A stretch of DNA of 38,869 nt, taken from positions 1 to 38,869 of the forward strand of contig RFFC02000051.1 in NCBI GenBank assembly GCA_005518205.2, in the 5' to 3' direction. Position 1 is the stretch's first letter. Each line of letters starts with the position of its first letter. Below, in pieces: positions 8,435 through 16,678 of this stretch. The DNA is from Hormoscilla sp. GUM202. Lineage in GTDB: Bacteria > Cyanobacteriota > Cyanobacteriia > Cyanobacteriales > Desertifilaceae. Below the pieces are notes generated by a model. It searched no databases and had not been told where the DNA came from. It was given only the letters and a program-made list of their open reading frames with translations. The position numbers and the translations under genes are program-made.

Positions 8435-8557
8435 CTACCCCACTACCAACTTTTTCGACCGTTCCCGGGCAATGGTCGCCGCTGCCACCAAGGGGCGATC
8501 GCCACTTCCATCTCTGGCCGCGATCGCACCTGTTCCTCGGTAAACTTTAACTAGCAC
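8435..8557 (-). CDS. Conserved 40-residue ORF downstream of promoter copy 1
   Basis: Begins GTG, reads VLVKVYRGTG and on through DRPLVAAATIARER, ends at TAG 8435. A paralogous 32-residue frame lies at 9964-10062 behind an identical type of promoter and shares LVK and DRPLVAAAT. The conserved frame suggests these derive from coding sequence, probably the decayed antitoxin-position gene of a duplicated module. No family is recognised and no good Shine-Dalgarno is seen. Confidence 0.35.
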   Translation of the reverse strand: MLVKVYRGTGAIAARDGSGDRPLVAAATIARERSKKLVVG

Positions 8558-8577
8558 CGAGTCGGAAGTCTTTTGTT

Positions 8578-8607
8578 ATCCTAACCCATGGGACTGCCTA
8601 ATGTCAA
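8578..8607 (-). promoter_or_regulatory. Sigma70-type promoter, module copy 1
   Basis: Minus strand: -35 TTGACA (8602-8607), 18-bp spacer, -10 TAGGAT (8578-8583). The flanking GGGTTAGGATAACAAAAGA is shared with the copies at 9817-9846 and 10087-10116. It sits just after the PIN toxin stop codon. Confidence 0.7.
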
Positions 8608-8618
8608 GTATTATTCAA

Positions 8619-9215
8619 TCAAAAATTATTTTCATCCTGTCGGTTCAAATAGTTATAAATGCCGCGATCGTAATCCAGAGGAGAACGATAACCCTCATCA
8701 ATCATTCTAGCATGGAGGGCATCTGCCTCTGTTAACGTAACAATTTCTTGCTGAGTCGCTTTAATCAGAATGCCAAGACTGCCAGTAAGACGGATGCCAT
8801 TTTCTTGACAAAACCTTCGGGCTTTCCCATCATCCGTTGCCAGTATCCAGCCACGAGTGCGGGCGATCGCCATTGCCTCCGCTTCTCCCTCTCCAAATCC
8901 CTGACCGTATTCCCAAGCCAGTCTCAGTTCTAAAACTTCATCGCTAGGATCTACATTATTGTTTGGAAACTGTAGCCAACCCCGTTCAATTGCCTGATTA
9001 ACTGCCTGTAGCCGAGTTCTACTACGAAGTTGAGGATATTTCCAACCACTTTCTATCCCTGCCTGGATTTCGAGCAACACCGCTTGACAAATAAAGGCTC
9101 TACCTTCGTAAAGCTTCTGTAACACATCAAAAGACTGTGTCAGGGCAAAGTTACTCAAGACAGTATTATCAAATACGATCTGCGAATATTCAGGTTCAGG
9201 CGTTCTCGATGTCAC
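8619..9215 (-). CDS. PIN-domain toxin (DUF3368-like)
   Basis: 198 residues with the acidic residues of a PIN RNase: Asp in IVFDNTVLSNFA (residue 16), Glu in GFGEGEAEAMAIA and Asp in ILATDDGKAR. The longer length and GEGEAEA motif fit the DUF3368 group. Such toxins cleave RNA, and the upstream XRE protein is the likely antitoxin. The GTG start lies inside the 3' end of the XRE gene (20-bp overlap), so the two are coupled. A 20-codon leftover of a second PIN gene (IIRLTEADAI) lies at 10160-10222, showing the module was once repeated. Confidence 0.8.
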   Translation of the reverse strand: MTSRTPEPEYSQIVFDNTVLSNFALTQSFDVLQKLYEGRAFICQAVLLEIQAGIESGWKYPQLRSRTRLQAVNQAIERGWLQFPNNNVDPSDEVLELRLAWEYGQGFGEGEAEAMAIARTRGWILATDDGKARRFCQENGIRLTGSLGILIKATQQEIVTLTEADALHARMIDEGYRSPLDYDRGIYNYLNRQDENNF

Positions 9216-9663
9216 TTAATAGCTCATCCTTACTACTCACACCCAGATCGACTGGCGCATTACGTTTCTCTAACTGCGCTTTTGCTTCCTCGATCGGTAC
9301 ATCTAACAATTCTGCTAATTTCCCCAGACTAATGTATCCCAGACTGTATGCTTCAAATGCCATGTCCACATACTGTGCAATATCTACAACCTGGTTGGCA
9401 CTGAAAAGAATATGAGTTGGATCGTCGTCATCCATCGGCTGAGCTTTAAACCTAGCTGTTTCGTCATCCAGGAAGAATGCAACGCTTTTGCCAACTAACT
9501 GAGATAAAGAACGCAGCTCTAGACTATCGACCTTCCGTTTGCCGCTTTCAATCAAGGACACAGCCGAACGAGTTAGTCCCAGATGCTGTGCTACAACATC
9601 TTGAGACAAGGTAGCTTCCTCTCTTGCTTGACGAATGCGGTGACCTAGTTCTGCGTAGTCCAT
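9196..9663 (-). CDS. XRE-family HTH antitoxin/regulator
   Basis: 155 residues from ATG 9663, chosen because GGGAGA lies just upstream. The N-terminal helix-turn-helix is clear (LGHRIRQAREEATLSQDVVA, then LTRSAVSLIESGKRKVD). The C-terminal half contains IAQYVDMAFEAYSLGYISLG and a DVPIEEAKAQL helix, as in XRE proteins paired with PIN or COG2856 partners. The same frame stays open to a TTG at 9807, only about 3 bases after the predicted transcription start, so a longer form with 48 extra residues is possible but less likely. It probably represses its own promoter at 9817-9846. Confidence 0.8.
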   Translation of the reverse strand: MDYAELGHRIRQAREEATLSQDVVAQHLGLTRSAVSLIESGKRKVDSLELRSLSQLVGKSVAFFLDDETARFKAQPMDDDDPTHILFSANQVVDIAQYVDMAFEAYSLGYISLGKLAELLDVPIEEAKAQLEKRNAPVDLGVSSKDELLSDIENA

Positions 9664-9816
9664 TTCTCCCGACCTTCGATAAGTCAACTCATCTGCGATC
9701 TTTTTTTCTAACTTTGACAACTTTTGGCTATCCCGTCCCGGCAGTAAATATGTTACGGACCAATACAAAATAATCGGCTTGACCAGGGTTTTGGTGTCAA
9801 TTCCCAATCTTTTGTT

Positions 9817-9846
9817 ATCCTAACCCATTTGATTGCCGACTGTCAA
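9817..9846 (-). promoter_or_regulatory. Sigma70-type promoter for the XRE-PIN pair (module copy 2)
   Basis: Minus strand: TTGACA (9841-9846), 18-bp spacer, TAGGAT (9817-9822). It predicts a 5' leader of about 147 bases before the ATG at 9663. The stretch 9847-9963 upstream carries a short open frame beginning MARPAADAIAELSEKHG that I do not recognise. Confidence 0.75.
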
Positions 9847-9963
9847 GTGTTGCTCAATTTTTTTTTGATATTTTTTCTGTTTTGAAAGTTGCCGATACAA
9901 TTTACCTTTTACTCCGTGCTTTTCGGACAACTCCGCGATCGCATCTGCCGCCGGTCGTGCCAT

Positions 9964-10062
9964 CTACCCTTCCCGGGCACTTGTCGCCGCCGCCACCAAG
10001 GGGCGATCGCACCTTCCCTCAAAGAGGGCGATCGCCGTGTCTCGGTCATATTTGACTAGCAT
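9964..10062 (-). CDS. Conserved 32-residue ORF downstream of promoter copy 3
   Basis: ATG 10062 is preceded by ACGGGAA, and the frame reads MLVKYDRDTAIALFEGRCDR to TAG 9964. It shares LVK and DRPLVAAAT with the frame at 8435-8557. It is likely the remnant of the first gene of a duplicated toxin-antitoxin module. It may or may not be translated today. Confidence 0.35.
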   Translation of the reverse strand: MLVKYDRDTAIALFEGRCDRPLVAAATSAREG

Positions 10063-10086
10063 TTCCCGTAAGGACAGTCTTTTGTT

Positions 10087-10116
10087 ATCATAACCCATTG
10101 GAGAGCCTACTGTCAA
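10087..10116 (-). promoter_or_regulatory. Sigma70-type promoter, module copy 3
   Basis: Minus strand: TTGACA (10111-10116), 18-bp spacer, TATGAT (10087-10092). It has the same surrounding sequence as the two other copies and the best -10 of the three. Confidence 0.7.
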
Positions 10117-10159
10117 GTGTTGCTCAAAATTTTTTGGAGAATTTTTCCTGCTCATAACC

Positions 10160-10222
10160 TGCTTGAGAGGGAGCCCCCGCGATCGTTCGATGGCATCTGC
10201 CTCTGTTAACCTAATAATACGG
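10160..10222 (-). pseudogene. C-terminal scrap of a second PIN toxin gene
   Basis: The minus-strand frame reads IIRLTEADAIERSRG, parallel to EIVTLTEADALHARM near the end of the PIN gene at 8619-9215. Promoter copy 3 lies just downstream of it, as copy 1 does for the intact gene. The rest of this toxin gene is missing. Confidence 0.5.
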
Positions 10223-10283
10223 CGGGTGCATCTCAGGCAAATTTAGAATCGAGAATTGAAAATGGGGCTATTTTCCATGCGCT
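10214..10283. repeat. Inverted copy of the 6108-6195 repeat
   Basis: GGGTGCATCTCA, then ATCGAGAATTGAAAATGG and GGCTATTTTCCAT, the reverse complement of sequence around 6108-6190. Roughly 4 kb separates the two inverted copies, spanning the toxin-antitoxin region. Confidence 0.65.
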
Positions 10284-10292
10284 ATTTCTCAT

Positions 10293-10453
10293 GGGTGTGG
10301 TCAAAAGTAGTTGATAGTCATTTGTCGCCGATAACTGTAGGGGCGACTGGCATTCTTGCGCAAATGATGACATCACAAGATAGATGTCCTTCCCGAATGC
10401 TTCGCCCTGCCCCCGCGAGGATCTCCCCGTACCAACTGTTTTTGACCACACCC
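10293..10453. mobile_element. 161-bp MITE with 9-bp target duplication
   Basis: The terminal inverted repeats are GGGTGTGGTCAAAA (left) and TTTTGACCACACCC (right), 19 of 21 bases matching overall. Both sides are flanked by ATTTCTCAT (10284-10292 and 10454-10462). It contains no ORF. A 9-bp duplication is compatible with several IS families, so the parent element cannot be named. Confidence 0.8.
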
Positions 10454-10511
10454 ATTTCTCATTCGCAATTAGCCTAGTTTAATGCAGAAAGCAAAAGTTA
10501 GATGCTCCCTA

Positions 10512-10517
10512 TATAAT
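10512..10517 (+). promoter_or_regulatory. Possible -10 box upstream of the Argonaute gene
   Basis: TATAAT with no convincing -35 at 17 bp. A small hairpin (GTAGC/GCTAC, about 10582-10594) lies between it and the ATG at 10613. This is a weak call. Confidence 0.3.
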
Positions 10518-10612
10518 TTATATGGTAGCATTGAAGAGTGACTGACCGAGGGGCTTCAGGTCCGATCGCCAGTAAAAACCCGTAGCAGGGGCTACAAAAA
10601 ATTAGAGCAGTC

Positions 10613-12141
10613 ATGAATCGCTCAAGTTATGCTAAACTAAGTCTATCGGCGTCAAGGGAGTCAATGCCGATGCCAATACGAGAATTGAGCTTTGTCAGTC
10701 AAGAGCAGATCGTCTCACTACCTTACACCCGCTATCGCGTCAGACTAAATGCAGCAAGTGACGATCTACCCAGAGAACTGGGAACGTTAGCTAGGAGTCT
10801 GAAATGGAAACACAAAACTGCCATTCTTGCAGACATCCCTAACTGTGCCATTTTAAGTCCAGTTCCGTTGGCCAGACAGGACGATCGCTACGTTATTATA
10901 GACGAAGAGTCAATTAACTTAGCTGAACCCAGATACAATCGCTACTTGTTCCAGGTTTGCAACTTGGCCCTGTATAATGCTTTTCAGAGCGCCAAGCATC
11001 CTCCGAAAGTAGATCGCGAGCGCAAACGGATTTATTCCCAAAAGACGGAAACTACGGATGGGATGGAAGGTCAAAGGTATCTGAAATTTGACTTTATCCA
11101 AGACTGGAATCAGCATTTAGTTTTAGTGCTTGACTTCGCTAACGAGTATCACTCCCAGTTGACGATCGACCAACTGGGACTGGACAGTTTGGATCCTGGC
11201 GATCGCTTGCTGCACAAGTATGATGACAAGGTTTGTGAATTTGTCCGCATCGACGATGAAAAAAACATTAGCACTATACTATCTGCCCTAGGTAATAAGA
11301 GTGTAATTGACTACCACAGGCAAAAAGGTAACCTGGATGATAAATTACTTAATTCCTTAGACTCCTCGACACCAGCGGTCACGGTGAAGTATAAAAATAG
11401 TGGGAAAAGAGATTTTGAGGCCAGCCACATGCCACAACTGTTGCGGAAAATTTATGACCGAGAAGACGTAGAAAATAGTTTTTTTAACAAGCAACTCTTG
11501 CCCATTGGCGAAAAAGTAGAGAAGGCGATCGCCAGCATTAAGTTTCTCAACGCCAAAAATCGCTTTCATCTGAATGACATTCCCGTCAAGTTTTCCGAGT
11601 CCCTGCGCGCTCCCCGCAACCTGCAAAACTTTAAGCAGGGGAGTCGGGCGAAAAATCTCGATTTTGGAAAAGGTGTATTTCTCTATCCAGCGGCTGGTAT
11701 GAACGCACATAAGCTGCTGGAAAAACCAGAAGAAATTCGCGCCTACATTCTTTATCCTCAGTCTTGGGAGTCTGATGTTAGAAGGTACACAGGTAAGTTA
11801 AAATCAGAAATAAAAAAATTTGGCATCAATCTGAAACCTGTCTATCGACCCTATAACCCTTCTAATCAAGAGCAAATAATTAAAATTTGCCAAGAAATTA
11901 AAGAAGCCTGTAATTTTGTCATTGCTTACGTTCCCAAACCGGGGGAGGAATACTTTACCCGAGAAGTAAACCCTTACGAACTGATAAAGCAGGAGTTTGT
12001 GCAGCGGCAACTGCCATCTCAGATGATTACCAAATCTACCCTCAAAAGGGGATGGAAGGAGTATATCGGTCGGAATGTCATTCTGGGAATCAATGCCAAA
12101 CTCGGTTATCTCAGTTGGCGTCTGCAAGATATGCCAGGAAA
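10613..12141 (+). CDS. Prokaryotic Argonaute, exon 1 (N-terminal to MID)
   Basis: 509 codons plus two bases. The C-terminal third is a MID domain: FVIAYVPKPGEEYFTREVNP, YELIKQEFVQRQLPSQMITK, then NVILGINAKLGYLSWRLQDM, which in long pAgos leads straight into the PIWI domain. The upstream part (N, PAZ-like and linker regions) is less conserved to the eye. Argonautes use small guide nucleic acids to target invading DNA or RNA. The coding sequence stops making sense after GGA AA at 12141, where a group II intron begins. Without splicing, translation ends at 12181 after about 13 foreign residues. An internal ATG at 10664 (MPMPIREL) is an alternative start. It lies next to toxin-antitoxin and R-M genes, as expected for a defence gene. 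Confidence 0.82.
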
Positions 12142-13028
12142 GTGCGAGACGTTCGGGTGTAATCTAGGCCATCAGGCCTGAGACAACCCAAACCGGTAAC
12201 ATTAGCCGGGGAACTGTGGAATTATTGTGGGTCCTAACCCCACCCTCCAAATACGGGAGGTACACCGGTCCCAACTGCCACGGAGTGTTATCGCTGGTGG
12301 TGGAGAGCAGGGACTTAAATGAAGGCTATCTGGCAGCCTAAGCCGGAGACGTCGCTAGGAAAGGTGCTCATGGTTAACAATAAGTGAAGCTGTACAAGCC
12401 TCGTCATATATAACCAGCGAAATAAGGCTTTATGCGCTGGAGCCAAAAGGCAATAGCAGGTGTGGATATTCGTTTTCCTTGGATATCTCGTATTACAACA
12501 ACCCTCTCGGGGTATTGCAGCGACCTAAAAGCATCATATTGATTCCACGGAACGTTATAACCTCAGTGACGCTATTTACCACTCGGTAGATAAGTTAGAT
12601 AACAGGCGCAAGCTCACTGGGGAGGGATGTCCTAAGAAGCCAATGCCTAGGGTAATGTCTGGGATATGCTGACATAGGACGGTGATAGTAGGAAGCGGTA
12701 GGAACTGTAGTTTGATGAACTAAATGACCGCCGACAGCCGGTTACTGGTAAAACTGCTTCTAAAAGCGCGAGTAGAGTGAATGCTCTCGGTTGGCAGGTA
12801 ATCCACTCGCCATCACGGAACCATACAAAGCTGACGGTAGAGGATTAGTCTCCCGTTGTACGCCACGGGATAAGAATGAAGAACAGATCGCAAGGGGACA
12901 ATGGGGTAATTCAGATAAATCCCTGCCCATGACAACGGGCCTATTACCCAGGAGCCGTGTGCGGTGAAAGCTGCAAGCACGGTTTTGAAAGGGAGGGTTG
13001 GGAAGTGATTCCCAGCTCGACCCCAACC
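12142..13028 (+). ncRNA. ORF-less group II intron in the Argonaute gene
   Basis: The 5' end is GTGCGAGACG, the group II GUGYG consensus. Domain V lies at 12952-12985: GAGCCGTG pairs with CACGGTTT, a GAAA tetraloop is closed by GCGGT/GCTGC, and the catalytic AGC triad is present. A domain VI-like hairpin follows (TTGGGAAGTGATTCCC). A candidate EBS1, TTTTCCT at 12473-12479, is complementary to the last exon bases AGGAAA. No reverse transcriptase/maturase frame is present, so splicing or movement would need a protein from elsewhere or self-splicing. The 3' boundary is uncertain within 13027-13043: 13028 keeps the Argonaute frame, while the AY rule favours 13027 (out of frame) or 13043. Confidence 0.88.
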
Positions 13029-13356
13029 AGCCCAAGCTTTTATAGGTCTAGATTTTGGCAGGAAAAATAGGGACACAGTCGCGGCGGCGTTCTTGATAGA
13101 CAGAACCGGGAGAATGATCGGTTGGTCAACAGCGAAATTTGATGACTACAGAGAAGCATTAGATCGCGTTAAACTCAGGAATTGGTTAAGAGAATTTGCT
13201 GTTTTATATCACAAGCAGTTTCAACGACAGCTCCAACATTTAGTGATTCATCGCGACGGGGATGTTCGAGATGCAGAGATGGAAGCAATTTCGGATTTGC
13301 AGAAAGATGTAGCCGGAATAGAAGGGTGCATCCCAGTTTTGCTTCTTGAGAATTGA
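13029..13356 (+). pseudogene. Prokaryotic Argonaute, exon 2 (truncated PIWI domain)
   Basis: The frame resumes with AFIGLDFGRKN, holding the first PIWI catalytic Asp, then AAAFLIDRTGRMIGWSTAKF and HLVIHRDGDVRDAE, holding the second catalytic Asp. About 85 residues into PIWI the sequence leaves the family and ends at a TGA (13354-13356) inside a dispersed repeat beginning GGGTGCATCCCAG (13324). The usual last catalytic residue and the C-terminal guide-binding tail are missing. Even a correctly spliced mRNA would give a protein without a full nuclease site, so the gene is probably dead or at best a binder. Confidence 0.8.
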
Positions 13357-13371
13357 TCATTAATATTCTTC

Positions 13372-13404
13372 TGAGGTTTATAGTGCTCCGCACTACAAAC
13401 CTCA
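13372..13404. terminator. 15-bp stem hairpin between convergent genes
   Basis: TGAGGTTTATAGTGC (13372-13386) pairs with GCACTACAAACCTCA (13390-13404), with one mismatch and a three-base loop. It lies between the end of the Argonaute fragment and the 3' end of the LRR/RTX pseudogene, so it may serve as a bidirectional terminator. It also matches a known style of cyanobacterial dispersed palindrome. Confidence 0.5.
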
Positions 13405-13481
13405 TCAGGAAGAACGTTACCGTACAAAATCAGTCTCATCAAATTGCTCAGGAGCAATTCCCGGCAAAATTGCCAACACTT

Positions 13482-13492
13482 CCCCCCCCCCC
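13482..13492. repeat. Poly-C (poly-G on the coding strand) tract of 11
   Basis: A homopolymer inside the LRR/RTX C-terminal coding sequence; the intact paralogue has seven C at the same place (about 33282). The extra bases cause a frameshift. Such tracts slip easily. Confidence 0.8.
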
Positions 13493-13825
13493 AAAAAACA
13501 TCCGTTCTGGTTCTTGGATCTTCTATGAAGACCTCAGAGTGGAGCTGAATGGAAGTCGAACTGCCCATCTTAACAAATTCTAAATCATCAAAATACAAAC
13601 CTTGTAACCGGATAGAGTCCGTGCCATTCTCAAAGTCGCCGATGGTCTTCTGGTCTATGCCCACGCCCAAGACAAAAGTATCCGCACCCTCGTTTCCATA
13701 AAGCATATCATTTCCATTACCCCCGTATAGGTCATCGTCTCCACTTCCGCCATAAAGAATATCATTTTCACTTCCGCCATGGAGATAATCGTCTCCACTT
13801 CCGCCATAGAGGGTATCGTTTTCAC

Positions 13826-15897
13826 GTAACTACTCACAGCAAAAAGGAGAGCTTGTTGAGAAAGATGTAAATCACAAGCCCAATAAAGTGTTAAGTATAT
13901 GTATATTTCAAGCGGTTGCAGATAGCGACCAGCAAAAATTAGGGCTTGAAAGATTGAAACAAATTACAAGCCCTGGAAGGATTAAGTAGATTTCAATCCA
14001 GGCGGACCGCGACCAGCTAAAGACAACAATTCGCACAAACTGGTAATTGCCGATGCTCCTTGCAACCGCGTAGTTTCTAAAAAGCTAAACATTTGAGCAA
14101 CTAACGAAGCGCCCCAATCGCTTCTGGCTCCACCACTAACTTTGCGATGTACTACTACAGGACGCAACGCCCGTTCAGCATCATTATTGTCAGGTTTAAC
14201 CTCTGGATGAGTTAAAAAAGTGAACCACTCATCCCAATGGCGTTCAAGTCTATTTGCAAGTCTTTGAGCGTCAGCGGGCCATCCGGCTGGTGGAGGTCCA
14301 TCCAAAATTTTCGCTCTGTTGAGTTTCTACACTTTGACGTTTTCGGTGGAGTTCTTCAAGAGTCGATAGACCAGCGTGATCGTCCTGATGAGCTTTTCGA
14401 GCTGTCCACAAAACTTCCTTGATCTTTTGTGCAAAATCAACGTTGGCGGCCAAACGACTGGTTAATAGAGCTTCCAAGTCTCGTTCCAGATGGGCTAAAC
14501 ATTTTTGTTTCCCTGCTGCTGACTGTGGACCATAGGCGCTAAAACAATCACTGGTCAGAATCCCGTCAAAGTTTTCTCCGAGTAAACGCTTAAGTTCCAC
14601 GCTACCGCGGGTTGGAGCCAAAAGCAGAACGCATACTCGATCACTGGTAGCCACCCATAGCCAATATTTAATCCCATCAATGCAATAAGTGGTCTCGTCC
14701 ACACACCGCACACCTGGTTTTTGTACATAAGCTAGCCACTGTTGATAACTTGGCTCCAAACTTTCTGCAAACCACCGGTGCATTTTCGCCAAACTGCCTT
14801 GAGAAATTGGTACACCCAAGACATGTTCTACAAAATACTCTTGTTTTCGCCATGTCTTGTTACCACCGTACCCAAGCCAGCCAACAACACTACTAAGGCG
14901 ACCACCATAACTAAATCCTTCTTTGATGCCCCAAGGTAAGGGAGCATATCCAGACCACCCGCAAGACTGGCATTGATAAAGACTTCGTTGATATTCCCGG
15001 ATTTCAACGGGCTGCTCTATCAGTTCTGCTACCTGTTGAACTTTCTGCGGACCACCTGTTACAAGGTAAACGTCATCTCCGCAAGCGGGGCATGCGTGAG
15101 GCTTCAGCTGTTCTATGCGATCGGGCACTCCAAATCCATTGCGCGTCTTACCACAATGATTATATTTGGGACCACGCTTTTTACCTTTTTTGCGCCGGCT
15201 TTTGTCCGACGGTTTTTTAATAATGTCTTGTGAGGGGGGGACGGAACTGTTGACAGACGAGCGATTTTTCAGTTTGTGCAACTGGTCCTTCAGTTCTGCG
15301 TTTTCAATGTTTAGAGCATCAAGTTCCTTTTGTTGCTCCTCTATGAGCTCTTGCTGTTGTTTGAGGAGTTGCTGCTGCTTCAAGAGCCACTCGACCAGTA
15401 GCACATAGTTCGCCATTTGGTCTGGTTCGACGGCGAATGTCAGTTGCCCGGTATGTGATGCCAGTGGCTTGGTCTGTGATGCAGCGGTATATGTCATACA
15501 AATTAGTATACACCTTACAAGAGGGAAAATAAGTCACGGTTATGTGCCGCACCCGGTGAGTTGTGCAATAACTGGACTCTGCGTTGTTCAACTGCCAACT
15601 TCATCTCAACCCTCTGGGGGAGCAATGAACGGGGGACTACGGGCTGGAAGTCTCTCACCGCATGGGTTTCAGCTTCAAGGCGCTCGTCTGATTCTGTGAG
15701 AACTTCGCACTCGGAGAGTGCAATAACATTTTTAGCCTACATTCCACACTCCCGCCCTTGGGTTGCGCCAGCGCTGGTTGCCCGTGGGATGCCCACCGTC
15801 TCGTGGGAGGTGTTTTCCCCAGCGATAAAAACAGAAATGCTCACCGCTGCTTGCTTGGCATTTTCAATAAGCTGTCTCTATTGCGGTGAGCAGTTAC
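13826..15897 (-). mobile_element. IS66-family element (single-gene type), 2072 bp
   Basis: The ends are GTAACTACTCACAGC and, inverted, GTAACTGCTCACCGC; a GTAA start is typical of IS66. It is flanked by a perfect 8-bp duplication GTTTTCAC (13818-13825 and 15898-15905), the expected length for the family. Only a tnpC-type transposase is present, with no tnpA or tnpB, as in the ISBst12-like subgroup. The 328 bp between the transposase start and the right end hold no gene that I can see. Confidence 0.9.
13982..15497 (-). pseudogene. IS66-family transposase (TnpC), frameshifted
   Basis: The N-terminal coiled coil is rich in Gln and Leu (residues 35-75), followed by a zinc-finger region (CPACGDDVYL, CQSCGWSGYA), then the DDE core: Asp in GVRCVDETTYCIDG, Asp in GILTSDCFSAYG and Glu in NDAERALRPVVVH. 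The last Glu lies in a second frame that begins after ENFGWTSTSRMAR near 14290. The gene is therefore split by a frameshift between the second Asp and the Glu, and this copy is probably inactive. Confidence 0.85.
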
Positions 15898-16678
15898 GTT
15901 TTCACTTCCGCCATGGAGGTCATCGTCTCCACTTCCGCCATAGAGGATATCGGATCCAGATCCGCCACCGAGGTGATCGTTGCCCCCGTTTCCGTAAAAC
16001 CTGTGGTTTCCCTTTCCCGTCTCCCAGGTTACTACGAAGTTATTGTCTTTTGCTCCCCCGTGAAATTCGATCCCCATCGTACCGCTCAGGTCGTTTCTGT
16101 CCAGCCGGATCTCTTGCAAATTGCTGAGGGAGATTAACTCAGAGGGGAGCGTACCGCTCAGGGAGTTTCTGTACAGGTTGAGCTCTTGCAAATTGCTGAG
16201 GGAGCCATACTCAGAGGGGAGCGTACCGCTCAGGGAGTTTCTGTACAGGTTGAGCTCTTGCAAATTGCTGAGGGAGCCATACTCAGAGGGGAGCGTACCG
16301 CTCAGAGAGTTTCTGTACAGGTTGAGCTCTTGCAAATTGCTGAGGGAGCCATACTCAGAGGGGAGCGTACCGCTCAGGGATAAGTTTCTGTACAGGTTGA
16401 GCTCTTGCAAATTGCTGAGGGAGCCATACTCAGAGGGGAGCGTACCGCTCAGGGATAAGTTGTAGTACAGGTTGAGCTCTTGCAAATTGCTGAGGGAGCC
16501 ATACTCAGAGGGGAGCGTACCGCTCAGGGATAAGTTGCCGCGCAGCTCGAGGACTTGCAAATTGCTGAGGTCGCCTAAAAAAGAGGGGAGCGTACCGCTC
16601 AGAGAGTTCCAAGCCAGCTCGAGGACTTGCAAATTGCTGAGGTCGCCTAAAAAAGAGGGGAGCGTACCGCTCATCCAG

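Larger units (their letters stand above)
13418..16678 (-). pseudogene. LRR plus RTX repeat protein gene, split by an IS66-family element
   Basis: Minus strand. The 5' fragment (16678 to 15898) has about ten leucine-rich units of the form [20 protein letters not shown], then RTX units (GGSGSDILYGGSGDDDLHGG). It is interrupted by the IS at 13826-15897. Beyond it the RTX repeats resume (LYGGSGDDYLHGGSENDILY) into a C-terminal domain, DQKTIGDFENGTDSIRLQG. A run of 11 G (C on the plus strand, 13482-13492) throws the last part out of frame; the correct tail (VLAILPGIAPEQFDETDFVR) ends at 13418 in another frame. The 5' end is cut at about 16678 by a join to an ankyrin gene. Homologous intact genes lie at 33212-38680. 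RTX repeats bind calcium and usually mark type I-secreted proteins. Confidence 0.8.

Noticed and set aside
12182-13034. Small ORFs inside the group II intron (for example minus strand 12760-13076)
   Set aside because: They overlap structured intron RNA including domain V, and none resembles a maturase or reverse transcriptase.
13093-13356. An independent 87-residue gene starting at TTG 13093
   Set aside because: Its sequence continues the PIWI frame from 13036 upstream without a stop. It is the second Argonaute exon, not a separate gene.
16121-16678. Plus-strand repeat ORF and the apparent fusion with ankyrin repeats
   Set aside because: The part before 16679 is antisense LRR sequence. Only the ankyrin portion is real coding sequence.
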